In this document: positions 27,114 to 36,147 of the stretch, piece after piece
How positions within the stretch are numbered: position 1 is the first letter of the stretch
How the letters are laid out: every line of letters starts with the position of its first letter
Assembly (NCBI RefSeq): GCF_002849615.1
Contig: NZ_PDNV01000008.1
Location: 229,786 to 293,785 of the forward strand
From: Pollutimonas nitritireducens
GTDB taxonomy: Bacteria > Pseudomonadota > Gammaproteobacteria > Burkholderiales > Burkholderiaceae_B
Length of the DNA stretch: 64,000 nucleotides
Reading direction: 5' to 3'
Notes under the pieces: generated by a model
What the model saw: only the letters and a program-made list of their open reading frames with translations
The model's database searches: none
Told to the model about the DNA's origin: nothing
Program-made: the position numbers and the translations under genes

Positions 27114-27791
27114 CTACCACCGCGCCCCGAAAACTTCGCGCAACTCGGTGATCTGCAAATCCGTCAGTGGCGCCGGCGCATTGATCGACTGGCGACACGC
27201 CAGCCACAAGGCGGCTGTTTCCTCCAGCTCTTCCAGGGTGGCCATGGCCGCCGCAGGGGTGTCGTGCCATACGTTGGGGCCCAGCCTCTCGAGCATCACC
27301 GATCGTATCGGGCAACCACGCTGGCCGTATGCCGTAATGGCGGCCTCGACCAGATCGGCGCAAGCTTGTGCGCCTGGCCGGTGATACGGAATAAAGGGTA
27401 CGTGACCCACCTTCATGACGAAGTAAGGTGTCAATGCGGGAATCCATTCCGGCCCGGTGGCTCCTTGCAACGACAAGCCGACGCAGGCCGTGCTATGGGT
27501 GTGGATGACGCACGCGGTATTGGCGTCGAATGCGCGGGCGCCCCGGTAGATTTGTCGATGCAAGAGGATGGTCTTGCTGGGGCGGTCGCCACTGACATGG
27601 ACTCCGTTCTGGTCCAGCTTCGACAATGCGGCCGGATCCAGAAAGCCCAGGCAGGCATCAGTGGGTGTAATCAAGAAGCCGTCATCGAGCCGAAGGCTGA
27701 TATTGCCAGCGCAAGCGTGCACATAGCCGCGGTCGAACAGACTCTTGCCTATCCTGCACATCTCGTCCCGCGCTTTACTCTCGTGCATCAA
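27114..27791 (-). CDS. otnC: Class II aldolase/adducin family protein, OtnC-like 3-oxo-tetronate 4-phosphate decarboxylase
   Basis: Protein of 225 residues of the class II aldolase fold. GNISLR (29-34), PSKTILLH (71-78) and the metal pair His97/His99 in IHTHST are present. OtnC enzymes decarboxylate 3-oxo-tetronate 4-phosphate made by OtnK, and the otnK gene is 6 bases upstream on the same strand. The third zinc ligand normally found in an NHG-type motif is absent: the equivalent stretch reads MLERLGPNVWH (166-176). Either His176 substitutes or activity is changed. The reading frame is intact. Confidence 0.82.
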   Translation of the reverse strand: MMHESKARDEMCRIGKSLFDRGYVHACAGNISLRLDDGFLITPTDACLGFLDPAALSKLDQNGVHVSGDRPSKTILLHRQIYRGARAFDANTACVIHTHSTACVGLSLQGATGPEWIPALTPYFVMKVGHVPFIPYHRPGAQACADLVEAAITAYGQRGCPIRSVMLERLGPNVWHDTPAAAMATLEELEETAALWLACRQSINAPAPLTDLQITELREVFGARW

Positions 27792-27797
27792 TGCTCC

Positions 27798-29069
27798 TCA
27801 CTCGTTGACAACGACAAACGCTTTTTCAAAAAAATCTTCAGTGCCGAAATTTCCTGACTTGAGCGCAATATGGATGCCAGCGCTACCGCCCACCGTCGTT
27901 CGCGCGTGGCACCATGGCACGCCCGGGTCGATCTGGCGGCCTATCTGAAGTTGCGAAATACCCAGGGCCTGCACGCAGGCACCGGACGTTTCGCCGCCGG
28001 CCACGATCAACTGCCCTACTCCACCTTCGACCAGACCGCGTGCAATCGCCGCCATGGCATCTTCTATCATGGCGCCTGCTTCGGCCGCGCCCAGCCTGGC
28101 CTGCACGGCTTTGACGGATGAAGAATCAGCCGTGGAATAGACAAGCACGGGACCGGCATCCAGCAAGGGCAGTGCTTGCGCCAGGATACGGCCCACGGCA
28201 TCATTGTCCGCCGCCACTTCTTGCGGGTCCAGCGCGAAAGCCGCGTGACCCGCCTTGATGAAGGATGCCACCTGCGCATTGGTGGCAACCGAACAGCTGC
28301 CGGACACGATGGCACGCGCACCCTGGGGCGCGGGCAGTGCGCAGGCTTGGCTGCTGGACGCAATCCCGAAATTCTGCGGCAGTCCGATGGCCACACCGGA
28401 ACCGGCTGTCAGGAGCGGCAAGCGCCTGAGCGCGGGACCGATATTCATAAGGTCCCGGTTACTGAGCGCATCGACAATGGCGATTCCCACGCCCTGGCTG
28501 CGCAGCAAATCCATATGCTGTTCCACAGCCGCCGCGCCCTGCTGCACGATGGAATAATCGATCAGGCCAACCTTGCGCTGGCACTGTGACTGCATGACGC
28601 GAACCAGGTTTGGGTCCGTCATGGGCGTGAGGGGATGATTCTGCATGCCGCTCTCGTGCAGCAACACGTCGGCCACAAACAGATAGCCCTTGACAACGGT
28701 GCGCTTGTTGTCCGGAAAAGCCGGCGTTGCAATGGTGAAGTCAGTCTCCAGCTCGTCCATGAGCGCTTCGGTCACCGGTCCTATATTGCCCTCTTTTGTG
28801 CTGTCGAACGTAGAGCAATATTTGAAGTAGATCTGCTGGGCGCCCTGCGCCTGCAGCCATCGCAGCGCAGCCAGCGTATCGGCAATCGCTGCTTCGGCCG
28901 GAATGGTTCGCGACTTCAACGCGATGACCACGGCATCGACGTCGGCTGACAAGGGATGACTGGGCACGCCTATCGCCTGCAACACCCTCATTCCGCCCTG
29001 GACGAGGTTATTGGCCAGATCTGTGGCGCCTGTGAAGTCGTCGGCTATGCAGCCCAATTTGATGCTCAT
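27798..29069 (-). CDS. otnK: Four-carbon acid sugar kinase, OtnK-type 3-oxo-tetronate kinase
   Basis: Kinase of 423 residues with both OtnK domains: an N-terminal substrate domain beginning MSIKLGCIADDFTGATDLANNLV (the ADDFTGA motif is diagnostic) and a C-terminal nucleotide domain with IVSGSCSVATNAQV and the VAGGETSGA motif. It phosphorylates 3-oxo-tetronate at O4, feeding OtnC. Normally a dehydrogenase (LtnD/DtnD) and an isomerase (OtnI) complete the pathway; neither is adjacent here. It is separated from a TctA remnant by 12 bases, suggesting a former transporter for the sugar acid. Confidence 0.92.
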   Translation of the reverse strand: MSIKLGCIADDFTGATDLANNLVQGGMRVLQAIGVPSHPLSADVDAVVIALKSRTIPAEAAIADTLAALRWLQAQGAQQIYFKYCSTFDSTKEGNIGPVTEALMDELETDFTIATPAFPDNKRTVVKGYLFVADVLLHESGMQNHPLTPMTDPNLVRVMQSQCQRKVGLIDYSIVQQGAAAVEQHMDLLRSQGVGIAIVDALSNRDLMNIGPALRRLPLLTAGSGVAIGLPQNFGIASSSQACALPAPQGARAIVSGSCSVATNAQVASFIKAGHAAFALDPQEVAADNDAVGRILAQALPLLDAGPVLVYSTADSSSVKAVQARLGAAEAGAMIEDAMAAIARGLVEGGVGQLIVAGGETSGACVQALGISQLQIGRQIDPGVPWCHARTTVGGSAGIHIALKSGNFGTEDFFEKAFVVVNE

Positions 29070-29081
29070 GTCGAATCCGTA

Positions 29082-29288
29082 TTAGGGTTTTACAGGCACG
29101 AACCGGCGACGCCCGCGTCGAAATTTGGGCAACAGTCCCCAGCCTCCCAGCCCAAAAGCCAGGACCATCAGTGTTGAAACCAGGCCATTGCTAAAAAAGA
29201 TGGAGAACAATCCTTGCGAAAGCAGCATGGATTGGCGAAACGCGTCTTCCATTTTGTCGCCTAGCACCATGGCAAGTATAAGCGGCAA
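29082..29288 (-). pseudogene. C-terminal remnant of a TctA-family permease
   Basis: About 68 codons matching only the C terminus of TctA, the large membrane subunit of tripartite tricarboxylate transporters: PLILAMVLGDKMEDAFRQSM, then a last hydrophobic helix and a basic tail. TctA proteins are about 500 residues, so more than 400 residues are missing. There is no start codon with a ribosome site. The fragment abuts a GntR remnant on the opposite strand, so a deletion junction lies near 29283-29325. Confidence 0.8.
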
Positions 29289-29324
29289 AGAACGGAATGG
29301 TGGTCAGCGGCAGGATGGCGGCGT

Positions 29325-29486
29325 GACGAAGCCGAGACCAGGCGATATCGCTACGCGCGAAACATCGAGCAGTCGCGATGGAGCAGGGCCGTCGCGGAAA
29401 ACGAGCAAATCATGGAAGCGCTGATGCGTCGGGATGGAACGCTACTGCGGGAACTTTTGCGATCCCATCGCAGCAAAAGGATGGGA
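29325..29486 (+). pseudogene. C-terminal remnant of a GntR (FCD-domain) regulator
   Basis: The plus-strand frame reads through ETRRYRYARNIEQSRW and AVAENEQIMEALMRRDGTLL, then a terminal LLRSH. This is the last helix pair of the FCD effector domain of FadR/VanR-type GntR regulators, including the conserved His-X-X-Ile-X-X-Ala pattern in the form NEQIMEA. No helix-turn-helix is present and the frame continues past the usual end. It points to loss of a regulator that once accompanied the transporter. Confidence 0.6.
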
Positions 29487-29583
29487 AGTCACCCGCGCGC
29501 TGCTGGCTGCCGAGCTTCTTTGAGACGGAGCCCGACGATCATGAGGCTGGCCGTCCACGCCCAGCCTCTTTCACCGCGACTGT

Positions 29584-30000
29584 TCAAGAGCCGACTTTGC
29601 AGTCCTTGACAATGATGTTACTGACAGCCGTGTTCTGGCCGTTTACCATCTGCGACGCATCCTGTGTAAGCATAGTGCCGTTAACGCCACTCACGTTGTC
29701 AGCATCGAACTTCTCGGTCGTCCATGTGTAGCCATTGCCACGGAAGGTGTTGCCCACCATGTCGGCATTGTTGGTCGTTGCACGCGTCAAGTCCACCACC
29801 TGGTTTTGATACACCACCTTGGCCGCCAGCGGTTCCTTGCCCTGGAAGGTATATTGCACGCTCAGGGGCTGATCACCGCCGGAGCCGCAGCGATACTCGA
29901 CGGTTTTCTGCGACAATTCCCGTGCGTCCTCTGGCGTTCCGCAAGCCACTAGGCCCGCACACAGGACCACACCGCTTAGTGCTAATAGATTACGCTTCAT
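29584..30000 (-). CDS. MliC-like lipoprotein
   Basis: Predicted lipoprotein of 138 residues. The signal sequence ends in the lipobox LVAC with Cys20 as the lipidated residue. The mature part has the layout of MliC/PliC lysozyme inhibitors: an early TVEYRCGSG strand with Cys, a central hydrophobic VKVVYQ-like strand, YTWTT, and a final Cys in KDCKV that could pair with the first. The ATG at 30000 has AAGGA 7 bases upstream. Lysozyme inhibition is inferred from fold resemblance only. It stands alone. Confidence 0.75.
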   Translation of the reverse strand: MKRNLLALSGVVLCAGLVACGTPEDARELSQKTVEYRCGSGGDQPLSVQYTFQGKEPLAAKVVYQNQVVDLTRATTNNADMVGNTFRGNGYTWTTEKFDADNVSGVNGTMLTQDASQMVNGQNTAVSNIIVKDCKVGS

Positions 30001-30064
30001 GGAAAATCCTTTAAAGTTCCAGGCACCGTGCCTGCTCGTGAATTTTTTATACCATTGCTTCACG

Positions 30065-30101
30065 GGACGCCTGTAAGCGCAGGTATCCAATTGAGGCGTC
30101 C
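30065..30101. repeat. 8-base perfect inverted repeat
   Basis: GGACGCCT (30065-30072) and AGGCGTCC (30094-30101) are perfect inverted arms separated by 21 bases, upstream of the lipoprotein gene. It could be an operator or a weak hairpin. The rest of the 303-base gap 30001-30303 shows no convincing gene. Confidence 0.45.
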
Positions 30102-30303
30102 TAAGACAGAATAAAACGGATTACGCGCGATGCTTTCAAAACCAGCCAGCCCGATACCGCCAGCCGATCACCAACCGTATGACTATCGCTTGCCCTCGCC
30201 GGCGGCAGCCTCGTTTTGTCTCGCGTTGCATCAAGTATCAATACCCTGTTGCTCGCGTGCCCCACTATTGAACAAACGACAACTCAGGGCGGAAAGCTGA
30301 ACG

Positions 30304-30993
30304 ATGTCTTTTTTATCAAGCCGGACTGCGGTCCGCATTGCGGCTGGCGGATACCTTCTTTTGTGGACGGTACTGGCGATCCGGCCCGCACACCGTGATG
30401 ACTGGGTGCTGGAGAACGTGCTCGTGCTGGTCCTCGCGTTCCTTTTGGCGGCCATGCGCCGCTGGTTCCGCTTCTCGAACGCGTCGCTGCTGCTGATTTT
30501 GCTGTTTCTGGCACTGCACACCGTCGGGTCGCACTACACCTACGCAGAGGTTCCCTACAACCTGTGGTGGCAGTCGCTGACGGGGCATACCTTGAACAGC
30601 GTGCTGGGGTGGGAACGCAACAACTATGACAGGGTCGTGCATTTTTCCTACGGCCTGCTGCTGGCCTATCCCATACGGGAATTTTTCCTGCGTGTCGTGG
30701 AAGTACGAGGTTTCTGGGCTTACGCCCTTCCGCTGGACTTTACGCTGAGCACCTCGGCACTGTACGAATTGATTGAGTGGGGCGCGGCAACGATATTCGG
30801 CGGCGAGCTAGGCATGAATTATTTGGGTACCCAGGGCGACGTGTGGGACGCACACAAAGATATGGCCCTGGCAGGACTGGGCGCCCTGATTGCCATACTG
30901 ATCATTGCAGCGCTTACTGCGAAGACACGGCGAGACTTCGCGTGGGAATGGTCCCAGCAGATGAAAGCTGGCCGTGCCCCAAACCCTATGTGA
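30304..30993 (+). CDS. DUF2238 (YjdF-type) inner membrane protein
   Basis: Membrane protein of 229 residues with about six hydrophobic segments. The DUF2238 hallmarks are visible: HTVGSHYTYAEVPYN, the DRVVHFSYGLLLAYP segment, and a C-terminal QGDVWDAHKDMALAGLGA stretch with conserved Asp and His. The function of the family is unknown. It is a single gene with a hairpin about 30 bases downstream. Confidence 0.88.
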   Translation: MSFLSSRTAVRIAAGGYLLLWTVLAIRPAHRDDWVLENVLVLVLAFLLAAMRRWFRFSNASLLLILLFLALHTVGSHYTYAEVPYNLWWQSLTGHTLNSVLGWERNNYDRVVHFSYGLLLAYPIREFFLRVVEVRGFWAYALPLDFTLSTSALYELIEWGAATIFGGELGMNYLGTQGDVWDAHKDMALAGLGALIAILIIAALTAKTRRDFAWEWSQQMKAGRAPNPM

Positions 30994-31021
30994 CCCAGGG
31001 TCTTAAATCGCACATACTTAT

Positions 31022-31040
31022 CGGCCATACGGCCTATTTT
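31022..31040 (+). terminator. Short hairpin and T-run after the DUF2238 gene
   Basis: GGCC (31022-31025) pairs with GGCC (31030-31033) over an ATAC loop and is followed by TATTTTT. The stem is short. The remainder of the 319-base gap up to 31312 holds no recognisable gene. Confidence 0.35.
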
Positions 31041-31312
31041 TGCTAGCAGATACGTCAAGGGGTCAAATTGCGTTCGAACGCGTGCGCTTGGCAACCATAG
31101 TCGCAGGCCAGTGCACCGGCTATCGCCTTCATCATGCAAAAAAACTAGGGCAATTCTGTGCAGAGAACGACGAGGCCGGTGGACTGGATGTGCCTTTTCG
31201 TTTTTTTTAAAAAGGTAATTCACCCTCGCGGTCTGGCTGGCTGGCGCCCACATGTATACGATTGCCCATCAGTTCTCGAATTGCGGCAGCTCGCTGACCT
31301 TAGGAAAATAAT

Positions 31313-32803
31313 ATGGAATCATTTGATGTGGCCGTCATAGGCGGCGGTAACGCCGCACTTTGTGCGGCAATTGCAGCATATGAAAACGGCGCCAGTGTAG
31401 TCGTACTCGAACGGGCACCCAAAGAGCATCGAGGCGGCAACTCCGCCTTCACCGGCGGAGCCTTCCGCATTGCCTATCGCGGCGTGGACGACTTGCTCAC
31501 CCTGGTTCCCGACCTGCACCCGGACGAAATCAGCAACAGCGACTTCGGTACCTATGACGAAGATCAATTCTTCGAAGAAGTCATCGCCATGAGCGGGTAT
31601 CGGGCGGACGCGGATGTGCTGGAAACGGTAGTGTCGCAAAGCCTTCCCACCATGCAGTGGTTGCGCCAGCATGGCGTGCGATTCATGCCCATCTATGGCC
31701 GCCAGTCCTTCAAGGTGGACGGCAAACAGAAATTCTGGGGCGGCCTGACCGTTGAAGTGTCCGGCGGCGGCCTGGGTTTGATGGAAAGGCTCTATGCCAA
31801 GGCGGAACAGCTCAATATGGATCTGCGTTACGACGCAAGGGCCACAGCCTTGAGTCGAGAGGGCGATGCCTGGATCATCGAGTCCGCCACAGGCCACGCC
31901 AAGACGTCCATCCGTGCCAAATCGGTCATTCTGGCCACCGGCGGTTACCACGCCAACGTACTATGGCGCGCCAAGTACCTTGGGCCCAACTGGGACTTGG
32001 CCAAGGTACGTGGTTCGCGCTACAACACCGGCGACGGAATCAGCCTCGCATTGGACGCTGGCGCGACACCGCATGGCAACTGGACCGGCTGTCATGCCGT
32101 CTTCTACGACTTGAATGCGCCGCCCTTCGGCGACATCAATTTACTGAATCAGCAAAAAAACTATTTCACACTGGGCATCGTCGTCAATGCCGACGGCAAG
32201 CGCTTCGTCGATGAAGGGCTGGATTTTCGCAACTATACGTATTCGGGCATGGGCGCCCGCGTATTGGCCCAACCGGGCGCAGTTGCCTGGCAAATATTCG
32301 ATGCCAAAAGCATAGACCTGCTTCCGGACGAGTATCGCGTGAAGCATGCCACCCGCATCACCGCCGATACGCTCGAAGAACTGGCGGCCCGGCTTGACGG
32401 CATCAACCAGCGGGCCTTCCTGCAGACAGTGCAAGATTACAACCGCTCGATCGATCAGGCGGTTCCCTTCAATCCGGCCGTCAAGGACGGGCGATCCACT
32501 GCAGGCCTGTCGATTCCAAAATCGAACTGGGCGAATCCGATCGACACCGGCCCATTCGTGGCATACGCCGTCACCTGCGGGATCACCTGCACCTACGCCG
32601 GTGTCAAGGTGAACACTCAGGGACAGGTCCTGGACGATAGCGACCACGCCTTGCCGGGCCTCTACGCGGCCGGTGAAATGGTGGGCGGGCTTTACTATGT
32701 CAAGTACGCCGGCGGCGTCGGGCTGACGGCAGGCTCTGTGCTGGGCCGGATTTCAGGCAAGCACGCCGCCACGCATGCCGGCTCCGTGCCGCCAGCCGTA
32801 TAA
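31313..32803 (+). CDS. FAD-dependent tricarballylate dehydrogenase-like flavoprotein (TcuA family)
   Basis: Flavoprotein of 496 residues of the fumarate reductase/succinate dehydrogenase flavoprotein superfamily. The dinucleotide motif GGGNAALCAA follows MESFDVAVI at the N terminus, a form characteristic of TcuA, which oxidises tricarballylate to cis-aconitate. Further FAD contacts: GGNSAFTGGAFR and the C-terminal GLYAAGEMVGGLYYVKYAGG. AGGAAA precedes the ATG. It starts a four-gene run with a second flavoprotein and EtfBA, so electrons are probably passed to the ETF; TcuB, the usual partner, is absent. Substrate is inferred only by family. Confidence 0.85.
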   Translation: MESFDVAVIGGGNAALCAAIAAYENGASVVVLERAPKEHRGGNSAFTGGAFRIAYRGVDDLLTLVPDLHPDEISNSDFGTYDEDQFFEEVIAMSGYRADADVLETVVSQSLPTMQWLRQHGVRFMPIYGRQSFKVDGKQKFWGGLTVEVSGGGLGLMERLYAKAEQLNMDLRYDARATALSREGDAWIIESATGHAKTSIRAKSVILATGGYHANVLWRAKYLGPNWDLAKVRGSRYNTGDGISLALDAGATPHGNWTGCHAVFYDLNAPPFGDINLLNQQKNYFTLGIVVNADGKRFVDEGLDFRNYTYSGMGARVLAQPGAVAWQIFDAKSIDLLPDEYRVKHATRITADTLEELAARLDGINQRAFLQTVQDYNRSIDQAVPFNPAVKDGRSTAGLSIPKSNWANPIDTGPFVAYAVTCGITCTYAGVKVNTQGQVLDDSDHALPGLYAAGEMVGGLYYVKYAGGVGLTAGSVLGRISGKHAATHAGSVPPAV

Positions 32804-32818
32804 CCAAGGGGTTTCACT

Positions 32819-34195
32819 ATGGATTTGCAGACAGAGCTTGTTATCGTCGGAGGCGGCCTGGCGGGTTTTTCGGCCGCACTCGAGGCGGCGCGATTGGGAC
32901 ACCAGGTCATCCTTCTGGAGAAACAGGCGGAAACCGGCGGATCTTCCGCCATGAGCGGAGGATGCCTGGCATTTGCCGGCACGGATCTGCAACGTGACAA
33001 CCACATCGAAGACTCCAGCGAGCTGCTGTTCAACGACTTGCGCGAGGTCGGCCAGTTCGAAAACGACGAGTCACTGGTGCGTGTCTATGTGGACAATCAG
33101 CTCGATACCTATGAATGGCTAAAACAGGCCGGCGTGCAGTTCGGCCGGAATATCGAAGCGTCCTCGGGTCAGTCCGTGCCGCGGGTGCATAACGTGGACC
33201 CCGCCGATACCGTGCGCACTATCGCCGCACGTGCCAAGGAAACCGGCATGGTGAACGTGCTTGCTTCGGCGGCCGCACAGCGTTTGATACGCAATCCCCA
33301 TACCGGCCGCGTTGAAGGCGTCAGCGTCCTTCACGACGGAAATACGTTCACGGTCCGAGGTAGCCTGGGTGTGCTGCTGGCGAGCGGCGGTTTCTGCCGC
33401 AATGCCGAATTGGTCCACAAGTACGCGCCTCAATACGACGACGCCGTATTCATCGGAGGCGAAGGCAATGTCGGCGATGGGCTCAAGATGGCCTGGCAAA
33501 TCGGTGCCGACAACCGGGACATGATTTACATCAAGGGTACTTACGGCAAACATCCCACCGATGAGACCAACCACCACAGCTGCCTGGCCGTCTACAAAGG
33601 CGCCATCGCCGTGAACCAGGATGGGAAGCGGTTCGTGGATGAGTCGATCTCCTATAAGCTGCTGGGTGATGCCTGCATACGCCAACCCTATGGAACCACG
33701 TATCAGATCCTGGACCGCAGAATCCTTGAAAGCGGCGATAACCTGACACGCATTCTTGACCTGGAGCGACGGCTGGAGGAAGGCCTGATGATAGAGGCCG
33801 ACACACTGGAACAACTTGCCGCGCTCATTGAGGTGCCGGCGAAAGCCTTGCTTGAAACCGTCACATCGTATAACGCCTATGTCGATGCAGGCACAGACCC
33901 CGAATTCGGACGCCAGCATCTTGTCCACCAGTACGGCGACCTGGTCCGTATCGAGCAGGGTCCTTATTACGCCTACCCGTCCACGGCCGCCGTGTTTGGC
34001 ACCTATTGCGGCCTGTGCATAGACCGTGACATGCGTGTGCTGGACGTCTATGGCGATGTGCTGGAAGGCCTGTATGCCGCCGGAGAGATCGTGGGCGGCC
34101 TGCACGGCGCGGCCTACATGACAGGCACGGCGCTGGGCAAGGCCGCCATCTTCGGCCGCGTCGCCGCCCGCACGGCGACCGCCGCGGCAAGTTAG
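32819..34195 (+). CDS. FAD-dependent oxidoreductase, fumarate reductase flavoprotein superfamily
   Basis: Second flavoprotein of 458 residues, 15 bases after the TcuA-like gene. N-terminal ELVIVGGGLAGFSAALEAAR binds FAD, followed by GGSSAMSGG; the C-terminal GLYAAGEIVGGLHGAAYMTG closes the FAD site. AAGGGG lies 7 bases before the ATG. No heme or Fe-S domain is fused, so electrons must go to an external carrier, most simply the adjacent EtfBA. It is distinct in sequence from its neighbour, suggesting two successive oxidations or a heteromer. Confidence 0.87.
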   Translation: MDLQTELVIVGGGLAGFSAALEAARLGHQVILLEKQAETGGSSAMSGGCLAFAGTDLQRDNHIEDSSELLFNDLREVGQFENDESLVRVYVDNQLDTYEWLKQAGVQFGRNIEASSGQSVPRVHNVDPADTVRTIAARAKETGMVNVLASAAAQRLIRNPHTGRVEGVSVLHDGNTFTVRGSLGVLLASGGFCRNAELVHKYAPQYDDAVFIGGEGNVGDGLKMAWQIGADNRDMIYIKGTYGKHPTDETNHHSCLAVYKGAIAVNQDGKRFVDESISYKLLGDACIRQPYGTTYQILDRRILESGDNLTRILDLERRLEEGLMIEADTLEQLAALIEVPAKALLETVTSYNAYVDAGTDPEFGRQHLVHQYGDLVRIEQGPYYAYPSTAAVFGTYCGLCIDRDMRVLDVYGDVLEGLYAAGEIVGGLHGAAYMTGTALGKAAIFGRVAARTATAAAS

Positions 34196-34208
34196 GGAGA
34201 CGCGCTAC

Positions 34209-35021
34209 ATGCATATCGCCGTAATGATCGCGGGCGTCGCCGACCCCAAGCGCCCTATCGAGCGGCCATCGTCGGGCAAGTGGGCTGATATCGTCCATAC
34301 GCCAACCACGCCATTCAAGCTGAGTCCATTCGACGAAGCGGCCCTGGAAACAGCGCTCAAATTCCGCGACCGGGATCCAGGCACCCTGATTACCGCCCTG
34401 GTCACCGATGGGTCGTCCGACCTTGCATTGATGCGGGCCGTCGCAGCGTATCGCATTGATTACGTGAGGGGCCTTTGTCCCCCGGTGGGCCAACGAGGCA
34501 ATCCGGCATGGTTGGCGCGCCACGCGCTGGCCGCCATGCACCAACCGGACAGGCCCGTTGATGCACTGCTGATCGGCCGCGAACACGGCGACATGGACGA
34601 TGGCATGACGGCGGCATACCTTGCTGAATATTGGGCTTGGCCGTTCGTAAGCCAGGCCCTGCACGCCCGAAGTATCGACGATGGAAAACTGCAGTTCGAG
34701 CGCGTCTCGACCGGGCAGGACGAATCCATCGTGGTGCCCATGCCCGCCTGTGCCAGCATCAGCAACGACAAGAACAATCGCTTGCGCCACCCGCTCATGA
34801 AAAACGTGATGATGGCCAAGCATCAGCAGTTCATGGTGATCGCACCGGACACCACGGATGCAGATACCGCGATTGCCGTCATGCACTGCGAACCGCCCGC
34901 CACCTCCCCCCGCGGCCATACCCCGTGCCGACTGCTTCAGGGTTCAATTGCGGAACAGGCCGGCGCACTGGTCTCCTATTTGAAATCGTCGTCATCCTCA
35001 GCCGAACCCCATGCAAACTGA
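34209..35021 (+). CDS. etfB: Electron transfer flavoprotein subunit beta
   Basis: EtfB-like protein of 270 residues. The FKLSPFDEAALETALKFRD segment corresponds to the NPxDExAxExA motif, and later residues supply the AMP-binding fold. Together with EtfA it forms a soluble FAD/AMP carrier taking electrons from dehydrogenases to ETF:quinone oxidoreductase. It starts 13 bases after the second flavoprotein and overlaps EtfA by 11 bases, so it is a dedicated ETF of this operon. The C-terminal 40 residues look unusually polar and Ser-rich. Confidence 0.85.
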   Translation: MHIAVMIAGVADPKRPIERPSSGKWADIVHTPTTPFKLSPFDEAALETALKFRDRDPGTLITALVTDGSSDLALMRAVAAYRIDYVRGLCPPVGQRGNPAWLARHALAAMHQPDRPVDALLIGREHGDMDDGMTAAYLAEYWAWPFVSQALHARSIDDGKLQFERVSTGQDESIVVPMPACASISNDKNNRLRHPLMKNVMMAKHQQFMVIAPDTTDADTAIAVMHCEPPATSPRGHTPCRLLQGSIAEQAGALVSYLKSSSSSAEPHAN

Positions 35022-36015
35022 CCCGCCTCGCAGCGTTTACGCACTGATTCCCATCACGCCAGTCATGACGACTGCCGACTATGCCCCGTTGGGCGTGGCA
35101 CGCGCGGTGGCACAACGTTGCGGCGGCAGTGCCCGAGCTGTCCTGATCGGCGATGCGCCCGACGCCATTGAACATGCCTGCAGGCTGGGCCTGGACGCTG
35201 TCTGGGTCATCCCCCCGACTGCGGGGCCATTGCAGCCCCATCAGATCGCCGAAATGTTGGCCGACGCACTGTCTTCTTACGAAGCCGGCCACTACACGAA
35301 CGACAGCCTGTTTTTGGTGGCAGCGGGCTCAGTCGGCGAAGAGATCGCAGGCAGACTGGCGGCCAAGCTGAAAGCCGTCCCCCTGGGCAAGTGCAAGCAT
35401 TTCGCGTTTGACCCCGAGGGCAGGATGTCTGTGCAACGCAACGCGTTTGGCGGACGCCTGGAAATGACACTGGATTGCCACGAGGGCCCCTTCGTGGCCG
35501 CAGTACGAAAAAGCGACGAGGACAGCGCCCCTGAGATACCGGACACCGTCGACACCGCCGTACACCACCTTCCTTATCGGGAACCCAAGCAAACCGCCTA
35601 CGACATCCTCACGCAGCCGCGTGCCGAGGAACACGCCGGCCTGGAAGGCGCCAGGCTTGTCGTCTCAGGGGGACGCGGGATGGGCAATGACACAGGGTTC
35701 ACGGCTCTCTATGAACTGGCGGCACGACTGGGCGGAGCGGTGGGCGGTAGTCTTCCTGCCATCGACGCCGGATGGGCTCCGGTGGCGCGCCAGGTTGGGC
35801 AATCGGGAAAATATGTGTCGCCGGAAATCTACCTTGCCATCGGCATTTCCGGTACCCCGCAGCATATGGCGGGAATCGATCCTCATACGAAGATCATTGC
35901 CATCAACAAAGATCCGGACGCCGCGATCTTCAAGATGGCCCACATAGGCGTTGTGGCGGACTGGCAGGAATTGCTCCCGGCGCTCACGCACGAGTTGGAC
36001 AAGACAGGTCACTGA
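35011..36015 (+). CDS. etfA: Electron transfer flavoprotein subunit alpha
   Basis: EtfA-like protein of 334 residues. The C-terminal FAD domain is canonical: VVSGGRGMGN, GGSLPAIDAGWAP, QVGQSGKYVSPEIYLAIGIS, QHMAG and IIAINKDPDAAIFKMAHIGVV. The start overlaps etfB by 11 bases. It probably channels electrons from the two upstream flavoproteins. A housekeeping ETF for fatty acid oxidation would not normally sit behind two FAD-dependent carboxylate dehydrogenases, so a specialised role is likely. Confidence 0.92.
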   Translation: MQTDPPRSVYALIPITPVMTTADYAPLGVARAVAQRCGGSARAVLIGDAPDAIEHACRLGLDAVWVIPPTAGPLQPHQIAEMLADALSSYEAGHYTNDSLFLVAAGSVGEEIAGRLAAKLKAVPLGKCKHFAFDPEGRMSVQRNAFGGRLEMTLDCHEGPFVAAVRKSDEDSAPEIPDTVDTAVHHLPYREPKQTAYDILTQPRAEEHAGLEGARLVVSGGRGMGNDTGFTALYELAARLGGAVGGSLPAIDAGWAPVARQVGQSGKYVSPEIYLAIGISGTPQHMAGIDPHTKIIAINKDPDAAIFKMAHIGVVADWQELLPALTHELDKTGH

Positions 36016-36147
36016 CAATGGGCGTTTGAGCTCAGTCGGAGGCCGGGCCGCCGGAGAACTGTTCTTCTCCACGACTGAACGCGCCTGTCGACGCGCGGAC
36101 ATGGTCGACCATCGCATCGGTGGGCTTCGCGTACAAAAGCCGCCTGC

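Noticed and set aside
30130..30300. 57-codon plus-strand frame before the DUF2238 gene
   Set aside because: No Shine-Dalgarno, Pro/Ala/Ser-rich product without homology; likely chance.
30819..31253. 144-codon minus-strand frame between the DUF2238 gene and the flavoprotein operon
   Set aside because: Half of it is antisense to the DUF2238 gene and the rest shows no protein-like pattern.
33119..34105. Open frame of 328 codons on the minus strand in the second flavoprotein gene
   Set aside because: Opposite strand of a clear flavoprotein; composition typical of a mirror frame.
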